Assembly: GCA_018402445.1 (NCBI GenBank) | Contig: JAGYIT010000016.1 | Location: forward strand, 1 to 64,000 | Reading direction: 5' to 3' | Origin: Akkermansiaceae bacterium | Lineage (GTDB): Bacteria; Verrucomicrobiota; Verrucomicrobiia; Verrucomicrobiales; Akkermansiaceae | Length of the DNA stretch: 64,000 bases | In this document: positions 8,396-14,547 of the stretch, in pieces | Numbering within the stretch: position 1 is the stretch's first letter | How the letters are laid out: every line of letters begins with the position of its first letter | Program-made: the position numbers and the translations under genes | Notes under the pieces: generated by a model | Databases searched by the model: none | What the model was told of the DNA's origin: nothing | Seen by the model: the letters and a program-made list of their open reading frames with translations, nothing else

Positions 8396-8497
8396 TCAGG
8401 AAATCATCCGGAGCACGCCCACCACCGTGAGACAGAACACCACGATGAGCGCGACGAGGAAAAATTTGATCACCAGCTCGATGGAAGAACGTGTCAT
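8396..8497 (-). CDS. Putative 33-residue single-pass membrane peptide
   Basis: Short ATG-started frame: a polar N-terminus (MTRSSIELVIK), one strongly hydrophobic helix of about 18 residues (FFLVALIVVFCLTVVGVL), and a short Arg-containing end. It lies in the gap between the exonuclease gene and the divergent oxidoreductase gene and has a typical small-membrane-protein layout. No clear ribosome binding site. It could be spurious, but the charge pattern and clean helix favour a real peptide. Confidence 0.4.
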   Translation of the reverse strand: MTRSSIELVIKFFLVALIVVFCLTVVGVLRMIS

Positions 8498-8555
8498 TGC
8501 GGGGCGGAGATAGACTCGGCAGCGCCTCTTCGCCAAGCAAAAACCAAAACCCGCT

Positions 8556-9548
8556 ATGAAAAGCCAGCAACTCATCTTCGACACCCACGGAAAGCCCGCC
8601 GAGGTGCTGCGCCTGGAAACGTTCGAAACCCCACCGCTGGAAGACGGCGAAGTCCTGCTCGCCATCCACGCTGCACCGATCAACCCGGCCGACCTCAACT
8701 TCATCGAAGGCACCTACGGCATCAAGCCCACCCTCCCCGCCCAAGCCGGCATGGAATGCGCCGCCACCGTTCTCGAAAGCCGCTCGGGAAAATTTTCGCC
8801 CGGAGACGGAGTCATCCCCATCGCGAGGATCGGCGCATGGGCCACACACATCGTCACAACCGGCGAAAACCTGATCCGCATCCCGGCGGGCATTGATACC
8901 CTGCAGGCTGCCATGCTGAAAGTGAACCCCGCCACCGCTTGGCTGCTGCTCCATCATTTCGCAACACTGCGGGAAGGCGATTGGGTAGCCCTCAACGCCG
9001 CGAACTCCGGCGTCGGCCAATGCGTCATCCAGCTCGCCGCCACAATGGGCGTCCGCACCGTTTCTTTTCTGAGAATACCATCGCGACACCCCGAACTCCC
9101 CGCACTGGGAGCCGACGCAGTCTTCGAGGACTCACCCGAAGGCTACGAAGCAGCCCGCGAAACTCTCTCCCGCGATAAAGCCAAGCTGGCCTTCAACGCC
9201 GTCGGCGGAGAGAGCGCCCTGCGCCTGATGAAGCTTCTCGGAAACGGCGGCACCCACATCACCTACGGAGCGATGGCCAGGAAACCCCTCACCATCCCCA
9301 ATGGCCCGCTCATCTTCGCCGACCTCCGTTTCCGGGGACTCTGGCTCACAGAATGGATGAAAAAAACGCCTCGAAATGAAATCGAGATGGTTTATGCACG
9401 CCTCGCAACCCTTCTTCACGACGGCTCCCTCTGCCAGCAAGTGGATTCCGTTTTTCCTCTCGAAAAATACTCCGCGGCACTCGCCCAGCTAGAGGCGAAG
9501 GATCGGCGCGGCAAAATCCTCTTCCAAATGGAGCCCCCAAAATATTAA
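8556..9548 (+). CDS. Zinc-independent MDR oxidoreductase, 2-enoyl thioester reductase (MECR/Etr)-like
   Basis: A 330-residue medium-chain dehydrogenase/reductase. The N-terminal GroES-like domain has the MECR signature region (APINPADLNFIEGTYGIKP) and lacks the catalytic and structural zinc cysteines. The Rossmann domain has the nucleotide-binding turn at NAANSGVGQCVIQLA. The closest architecture is mitochondrial/bacterial trans-2-enoyl-CoA/ACP reductase, which uses NADPH for the last step of fatty-acid elongation. A general quinone or crotonyl-type reductase cannot be excluded. ATG start at 8556, monocistronic by spacing. Confidence 0.8.
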   Translation: MKSQQLIFDTHGKPAEVLRLETFETPPLEDGEVLLAIHAAPINPADLNFIEGTYGIKPTLPAQAGMECAATVLESRSGKFSPGDGVIPIARIGAWATHIVTTGENLIRIPAGIDTLQAAMLKVNPATAWLLLHHFATLREGDWVALNAANSGVGQCVIQLAATMGVRTVSFLRIPSRHPELPALGADAVFEDSPEGYEAARETLSRDKAKLAFNAVGGESALRLMKLLGNGGTHITYGAMARKPLTIPNGPLIFADLRFRGLWLTEWMKKTPRNEIEMVYARLATLLHDGSLCQQVDSVFPLEKYSAALAQLEAKDRRGKILFQMEPPKY

Positions 9549-9694
9549 ATTTACGCTTCCTCGCTGATCGATCAGGTGACAAAGACCAACTGCCATTTAA
9601 TGATAACATACGTATTGCCTTCAAACCTAGGCAAATCATTCCCTTTTTCTCTCCACCCCTGACCTAGTGTCCTATATAAAGCTCAAAAAAAACT

Positions 9695-9802
9695 GTGATC
9701 CTATGGCTCAGCGATGACGCCGACCACCCCCCCAAGATCCGCGCAGCCGTCTATATCGGCGATGTCCGCGCCGTCCTCACCGATTTCTCCAAGCTCCCAT
9801 GA
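9695..9802 (+). pseudogene. 3' remnant of a DUF3108-type protein gene, overlapping tsaE
   Basis: From 9695 the + strand reads VILWLSDDADHPPKIRAAVY and on through IGDVRAVLTDF to a TGA that overlaps the tsaE ATG (ATGA at 9799-9802). This matches the end of DUF3108 proteins (ILWLSDD...IRAAVYIGDVRA). Upstream the frame meets a TAA at 9677, and the DNA turns abruptly A+T-rich and non-coding. Only about 35 codons survive, so a deletion or replacement removed the rest of the gene and left its tail attached to tsaE. The family match is by eye. Confidence 0.5.
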
Positions 9803-10245
9803 ACCCGGCAACCCCCGAAGCGATGATGGCCCTGGGCGCGGATTTCGCCGCCCAAGCGGGCGCGGGCGATGTCTTCGCGCTCGTTGGAAACCTTGGCGCG
9901 GGGAAAACCCATTGGACGAAAGGCTTCGTAGCCGCCATCGATCAGCAGGCCGCCGTCACCAGCCCCACTTTCACCATCGTCAACGAATACCGTGGCGGCC
10001 AATCGCCAGTCTTCCACTTCGATTTCCACCGCCTCAAATCCGCCGAAGAACTCATCGCGCTGGGCTGGGACGAATACCTCGACGAAGGCGGGATCGTGAT
10101 CTGCGAGTGGGCCGATCTGTTTCCGGAACTCTTGCCGGAACCTGCCATTTGGCTGGAAATCACCCATCAACCCGACGGGTCACGGCTACTACGCCGGATC
10201 CCAAAGCCCCCGAAGCCCGAATACAAAGGCAGCCTCAAATCCTAA
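9799..10245 (+). CDS. tsaE: tRNA threonylcarbamoyladenosine biosynthesis ATPase TsaE
   Basis: A 148-residue P-loop ATPase of the TsaBDE complex that makes t6A37 of ANN-decoding tRNAs in the cytoplasm. Visible motifs: Walker A GNLGAGKT (about 30-37) followed by WTKGF, the switch region TSPTFTIVNEY (about 54-64), HFDFHRL, and the C-terminal IVICEWAD segment. Length is typical. The ATG start overlaps the stop of the truncated DUF3108 frame, so initiation may once have been coupled to a gene that is now lost. The other t6A genes are not in the window. Confidence 0.92.
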   Translation: MNPATPEAMMALGADFAAQAGAGDVFALVGNLGAGKTHWTKGFVAAIDQQAAVTSPTFTIVNEYRGGQSPVFHFDFHRLKSAEELIALGWDEYLDEGGIVICEWADLFPELLPEPAIWLEITHQPDGSRLLRRIPKPPKPEYKGSLKS

Positions 10246-10265
10246 CAACCTCAAATCCTAACAGC

Positions 10266-10397
10266 CTAATAGCCCGCGGCGGAAACCACACTGCTGGCTG
10301 TGTTCTGAACGGTTCGCACGGCCGACATCGGAACGCCGCAGGAACCCAGCATCCCGCACATCGCAATCAAAATTCCCAACATCTTCAGGTTTTTCAT
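10266..10397 (-). CDS. Small (43-residue) entericidin-like lipoprotein
   Basis: The ATG-started minus-strand frame encodes a signal peptide (MKNLKMLGILIAMCGMLGSC) with a lipobox ending LGSC (Cys20), then about 23 mature residues without further structure (VPMSAVRTVQNTASSVVSA). This is the size and layout of entericidin-like membrane lipoproteins. It lies alone between tsaE and gene debris; two tandem 15-bp repeats sit 35-60 bp upstream of its start and may be its operator. The lipobox is clear; the function is unknown. Confidence 0.6.
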   Translation of the reverse strand: MKNLKMLGILIAMCGMLGSCGVPMSAVRTVQNTASSVVSAAGY

Positions 10398-10431
10398 CTG
10401 CGCTAGTTTCAATTTTCCGCCCATATCGTCA

Positions 10432-10459
10432 AGAAAACGTTTCGACAGAAAACGTTTCG
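10432..10459. promoter_or_regulatory. Tandem 15-bp-period repeat, candidate operator
   Basis: AGAAAACGTTTCG occurs twice, at 10432-10444 and 10447-10459, a 15-bp period. Each copy contains the palindromic core AAACGTTT. The pair lies 35-62 bp upstream of the small lipoprotein start on the minus strand. Spaced palindromic cores like this often bind a dimeric repressor. No other copy was noticed in the window. Confidence 0.4.
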
Positions 10460-10672
10460 CTTAGGGCCTTTGGCTTGAGGCTCTTCAATCCTTGGAATGA
10501 CTTGGAAAATATTAGGACTAAACAAAAGGGCACAAAAATGGTCGATTAGCCTCGCCATGAATAGCCGTCCGACAACCGCCCGACATACGGAGTCCAATAC
10601 CGCTTCACTCCACATTCGCACCGCCGAGACTTGGGCCGACTGGCAGCTTGCCCTCACCATACTGCCCTCACC

Positions 10673-10795
10673 ATGCTTGACGAAGAGCACCTTCTCGGTG
10701 CCGGACGCGAGGCGGGAGATCGGCTTTGCCAGTTCATCCTCCAAGAGGATCAGATCGTCGCCGTGCTCATCTTGAAAGCCCACTCCTTCCCATGA
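10673..10795 (+). pseudogene. Remnant of a DUF4338 (DruA-like) protein gene
   Basis: The 40-codon frame reads EEHLLGAGREAGDRLCQFIL followed by EDQIVAVLILKAH, then stops. The string H-LGAGREAGDRL...(Q)VA-LL is the characteristic start of the DUF4338 core, a transposon-associated domain also found as DruA in Druantia defence systems. Nothing downstream continues it (hflX starts at 10885) and the upstream 180 bp holds no matching N-terminus in one frame, so this is debris. Function is lost. Confidence 0.45.
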
Positions 10796-10884
10796 GACTT
10801 TTCAAGCCAAACGCCCTACCTAAAGGATAGGAGATGGGCTTTCGCCATTGCCCATTCCCTAAGGCGTGCTAATTATCCCACCCG

Positions 10885-12183
10885 ATGTTTGAGGTCAGAC
10901 AGAAACCCGATATGGTCGAGCGCGCGCTTGTCGTGCGACTCTATTTCGACAAGAGCGAGGAGGCGGAGTCCGCCTCGCTGCTGGCGGAGCTGGGCGAACT
11001 CGTCTCCACCCTCGGCATCGGCATCGCGGAATCCGTGCTAGCTCGCTCGCGGGAGATGCATAAGAAATTTCTCTGCGGCACCGGCAAGGCGGCGGAGATC
11101 GTGGAACTCGCCAAGGCGCACGAGTGCGATGTGATCGTGATCGACAACAACCTCTACCCCTCCCAACAGCGCGAGTGGGAAAAACTCTCCGATCTCTGCG
11201 TGATCGACCGCGAGGAGGTCATCCTCGATATTTTCGCAAAGCGCGCCCACACCCGCGAAGCACGCCTCCAGGTGGAGCTGGCTCGCATGCAATACGCCCT
11301 GCCCCGCCTTGCGCGGATGTGGGGTCACCTTGACCGCGAGGGTGGTGGCGGTGGTTCCGGTGGCGGCGGCGGGGCCGAGCGCGGCATGGGCGAGAAACAG
11401 ATCGAGATCGACCGCCGACTCGCCCACATGAGCATCGACCGCTGCAAGCGCGAGCTCGAAATCGTCCGCAAACAGCGCAAGACCCAACGCAAGGAGCGGG
11501 AGAAAATGGAAACACCCCATGGCTCCATCGTAGGTTACACGAACGCCGGGAAATCCACGCTGCTCAACCTCCTTTCCGGCTCCGACGTCCTCGCGAAGGA
11601 CATGCTTTTCGCCACGCTCGACACCACCACCCGCCGCATCGAGCTGCCCGACGGCCAGCCGCTGCTCATCACGGATACGGTGGGATTCGTCCGCAATCTT
11701 CCCCACCGCCTCGTCGAGGCTTTCAAGGCCACACTGGAGGAATCCGTGCTCTCCGATTTCCTCATCCACGTGCTCGACGCCAACGCGCCGGAGATCATGC
11801 GTTTCCATGACACCACGCTCAAGGTGCTCGAAGAGTTGGGAGCCCTGAATAAACCCGTCATCACGATCCTGAACAAGATCGACGTCGTGGAAGATCCCGA
11901 AACGCTCGAACGCCTCGACCGCGATTTTCCCGATGCCATCCGCACCTCCTCGATCACGGGCGAGGGAATGCCGGAGCTCCTGAAAGCCTGCTCCCACGTC
12001 CTCGCCGACCGCGTCGCCCGCCGCCAATACCGCATCCCCCAGAAACGCGGCGACATTCTCCACCTCCTCCACACCGACGCGAAAGTCCTCTCCACGGATT
12101 ACGAGCAGAACGATATCCTCGTCAGCGCCGTCGTCCCTGCCGCCATCGCCGGTCGGCTGGAATCCTTTCTCATCCCCGCCTGA
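10885..12183 (+). CDS. hflX: GTPase HflX
   Basis: A 432-residue ribosome-splitting GTPase. An N-terminal HflX domain is followed by the Gly-rich linker (GGGGGSGGGGGAERGMGEKQ, about 153-172) leading into the conserved E.DRR helix, then the G domain with G1 GYTNAGKS (217-224), G2/switch I ATLDTTTR, G3 DTVGF and G4 NKID. The C-terminal 60 residues complete the fold. The linker is longer in glycine than the usual RGGGG-IGTRGPGE but the function should be unaffected. The ATG start matches the conserved N-terminus. The next gene follows after 6 nt. Confidence 0.94.
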   Translation: MFEVRQKPDMVERALVVRLYFDKSEEAESASLLAELGELVSTLGIGIAESVLARSREMHKKFLCGTGKAAEIVELAKAHECDVIVIDNNLYPSQQREWEKLSDLCVIDREEVILDIFAKRAHTREARLQVELARMQYALPRLARMWGHLDREGGGGGSGGGGGAERGMGEKQIEIDRRLAHMSIDRCKRELEIVRKQRKTQRKEREKMETPHGSIVGYTNAGKSTLLNLLSGSDVLAKDMLFATLDTTTRRIELPDGQPLLITDTVGFVRNLPHRLVEAFKATLEESVLSDFLIHVLDANAPEIMRFHDTTLKVLEELGALNKPVITILNKIDVVEDPETLERLDRDFPDAIRTSSITGEGMPELLKACSHVLADRVARRQYRIPQKRGDILHLLHTDAKVLSTDYEQNDILVSAVVPAAIAGRLESFLIPA

Positions 12184-12189
12184 AACGTT

Positions 12190-13353
12190 ATGCGCCACCT
12201 CACACTCATCCTGTTGCTCTGCTTTTTCCAAGCGCACGCCCAACTGCCCGCCGAGGAAGGCCGCGTCCTCAGGGCGCTGCCGCTCGATTTCGAGGAAGAC
12301 TACATCGAGCCCCCCGCCCAGCCCGAACTTGCGCCCAGCCCCGCCGCGCCTGCCCCGGCACCGGAAGCCTCACCCGCCCCCTCGCCCTTGCCGACGCCGG
12401 AAATAGTTTCCCCCATCGACCTGAAACCCACGGGCGACGATGCCGTGCGGCTCCAGATTTTCCTCGATGAGGCGAACTTCGGCCCCGGCATCATCGATGG
12501 GAAAATCGGGCGCTTCTCCGAACTCGCCGTGCAATCCTGGAACGAAGCCAATGGCCACCCGCTCGATCGCTGGGCCGCCGTGAACACCGCTGCCCGCAAG
12601 GCCGTGCCGAACCCTTTCGCGGTCGCCATCGTCCCGGAGGTTTCCGAAAAATGGGTCGATCCCAAGCTCACCTACAAGCGCTCCCAGCAGGGCAGCGTGA
12701 AACGCATGTCCTACCGTTCCGTAGTTGAGTTCATGTCGGAGCGCTACCACACGGACATCCCTTACCTAACCTCGCTCAACCCGAATGTGAAGATCTACAA
12801 CCTCAAGCCGCGCGACACAATCATCGTTCCCAACGTCACCGCGTTCCGCATCGAGGATCTCACGGGCGCGGCCTTCAAGGAGGACGAAACGCTCAGCCAG
12901 CACCACGCCGTGATCGACACCAAGCTCAACCAGGTGCGCATCTACCAAGCGAACCTCCGCGCCCTCGTCGTCGCCGATCCGGACGCGCCCGCCCGCGTCG
13001 CCAACCAGAGCCTCATCGCCGCCTTCCCGATCACGCCCGGCAAGCCCCAGTTCATCCGTCACGGGAAATGGATCATGCAGAACGCCGTGGAACTCCCCGT
13101 CTGGCGCTACGATCAGCAACTCCTCGACACCGGTAAGCGCTCCAACAATGCCTTCAACATACCCGGTGGCCCTAACAACCCCGTCGGCGTCATGTGGTGC
13201 GGCCTTTCCCGCCCCGGCATCGGCATGCACGGCACCTCCGATCCCGAAACCATCGGTCGCTCCCAGTCCGCCGGCTGCATCCGCCTCGCCAACTGGGACA
13301 TCGTCCGCATCCCCGCCCTCCTCAGGCCCGGAGCCAGCGTCGAAATCAGGTGA
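12190..13353 (+). CDS. L,D-transpeptidase (YkuD) with signal peptide and Pro-rich linker
   Basis: A 387-residue exported protein. It has a signal peptide (MRHLTLILLLCFFQAHA), a Pro/Ala-rich linker at about 40-75, a peptidoglycan-binding-like region (RLQIFLDEANFGPGIIDGKI, about 89-108), a LysM-like segment ending in PRDTIIVPN, and a C-terminal YkuD domain. The catalytic motif has His347 (HGTSDP) and nucleophile Cys363 (SAGCIRLAN). It should form 3-3 cross-links or attach proteins to peptidoglycan in the periplasm. It follows hflX by 6 nt. Its stop is followed directly by an inverted TTGAA-type repeat. Confidence 0.88.
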   Translation: MRHLTLILLLCFFQAHAQLPAEEGRVLRALPLDFEEDYIEPPAQPELAPSPAAPAPAPEASPAPSPLPTPEIVSPIDLKPTGDDAVRLQIFLDEANFGPGIIDGKIGRFSELAVQSWNEANGHPLDRWAAVNTAARKAVPNPFAVAIVPEVSEKWVDPKLTYKRSQQGSVKRMSYRSVVEFMSERYHTDIPYLTSLNPNVKIYNLKPRDTIIVPNVTAFRIEDLTGAAFKEDETLSQHHAVIDTKLNQVRIYQANLRALVVADPDAPARVANQSLIAAFPITPGKPQFIRHGKWIMQNAVELPVWRYDQQLLDTGKRSNNAFNIPGGPNNPVGVMWCGLSRPGIGMHGTSDPETIGRSQSAGCIRLANWDIVRIPALLRPGASVEIR

Positions 13354-13451
13354 AATTTCAATTCTCAAGTTTCAACCTTCAAACAAGAATTCCGAACCGA
13401 CTTTTTGCTGCTCCGCCAACCTCTTCCTTGAGATTTGAACTTTGAACTTTG
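13354..13451. repeat. TTGAAAG-type intergenic repeat with inverted arms; supplies the next start codon
   Basis: The whole gap between the L,D-transpeptidase stop and the next gene is repeat. The left arm (TTTCAATTCTCAAGTTTCAA onward, about 13357-13383) is roughly the reverse complement of the right arm (TTGAGATTTGAACTTTGAAC onward, about 13429-13454), with the leader CCTCTTCC in front of the right arm. The right arm has an 8-bp period. Its last unit contains TGA-ACT-TTG, the TTG being the start codon at 13449. Related copies are at 25095, 26290 and 50107. Confidence 0.7.
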
Positions 13452-14512
13452 AAGTCTTTCACCAAATTCTCCCTACGTTTCGGTGCCTACCTACTGGTGC
13501 TCGGCTACCTTGCGGGTGACCTGTTTCTATTCAACGGCCCGCTGAACCGCCGCATCCAGGCCTCGCACCCGGACAGCCCGGAATCCATCGCCAAGGCGAA
13601 AGCCAACGGTGTCGTGGCGCGCGTATTCAACCACCACATCACCCGCAGCCAGCTCGATTACGCGATCCACGAGCGGCTCTGGCTCGAAGGGAAAAGCATC
13701 ACAGACCTTTCCCCCGCCGAAAGGAAACTCGCTCACCTACGCAGCGCTCGGCGATCTCATCGACCACCAACTCCTGCGCGTGAAAACCAAGGTCAACACG
13801 CTGGAGCTGCCCGTTTCCGACGAGGAAACCGAAGACCGCCTCAAGCGTTTCGTCAGGAAGGTTCGAGACCAAGGCCGACCTCCAGTCCGCCATGAAGTCG
13901 ATGGGCATCGCCGACGAGACCGCCCTCCGCCACCGTATCGCCGCGCGCATCCAGCAGGAAAAATACGTCGCCATGCGCGTCGATCCCCTCGTGAAAGTCA
14001 GCGAGGAGGAAATCGCGGACTTTTACGAAGCCCACAAGGACTCGCTGACCATCCCTGAACGCATCCGCGCCAAGCACATCTTCATCGCCACGCTCAACCG
14101 CCCCTCGGACGAGGCGAAGGAACTGCTCGAAAAAGCCCTTGCTGATCTCACAGCCGGAAAGAAAGACTTCGCCGCCCTCGCCAAGGAAATCTCCGAGGAT
14201 TTCGCCAACAAGGAAAACGGCGGCGATCTCGGCTGGATGAGCCGCGCCCGCCTGCCCGCTGATTTCGGCGAGGCCGCCTTCGCGATGGAGAAAGAAAAGC
14301 CCGCCCTCGTCCGCACGAAACTTGGCTGGCACATCCTCCAGATCACCGACCGCAAACCCGCCGAACCCCGCACGCTGGAGGAAGCGAAAGAGGAAATCAC
14401 CGCCGCCCTAGCCACCACCAAACGCCACCAGGCCGTCAATGATTTTCGCAGCACCCTCCGCCGCTTCGAGGAGGAGAAAATCGACATTTTCCACGACCAG
14501 CTCGGGCTTTGA
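13449..14512 (+). pseudogene. SurA/PpiC-like peptidyl-prolyl isomerase, broken by two +1 frameshifts
   Basis: Three consecutive frames together encode one protein of about 353 residues. Frame 1 gives an N-terminal membrane anchor (FGAYLLVLGYLAGDLFLFNG) and the start of the SurA-like chaperone domain; frame 2 (13735-13858) continues with YAALGDLIDHQLLRVKTKVN; frame 3 (13861-14512) holds the rest and a PpiC rotamase domain (RIRAKHIFIATLN...GGDLGWMSRARLP...HILQITDRKPAEP). Removing one base in CACCTAC (near 13736) and one in AAGGTTCG (near 13861) restores the frame. The product would fold outer-membrane proteins in the periplasm. TTG start within a repeat. Sequence error is as likely as true inactivation. 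Confidence 0.75.
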
Positions 14513-14547
14513 AGGGGGGCGTCCGCGCGTTCCTTCGTCACCCATGC

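Noticed and set aside
10673..10795. An active Druantia defence system
   Set aside because: Only a 40-codon scrap of the DUF4338 core remains and no DruB-E-like genes are nearby.
11038..12243. A 401-codon open frame opposite hflX
   Set aside because: Antisense shadow; the + strand encodes an intact GTPase with all G motifs.
13449..14512. Programmed ribosomal frameshifting as an explanation for the frame breaks
   Set aside because: No stop codon or rare-codon slippery context is shared among the five +1 sites, and the genes are not of types known for recoding. Sequence error or mutation is simpler.
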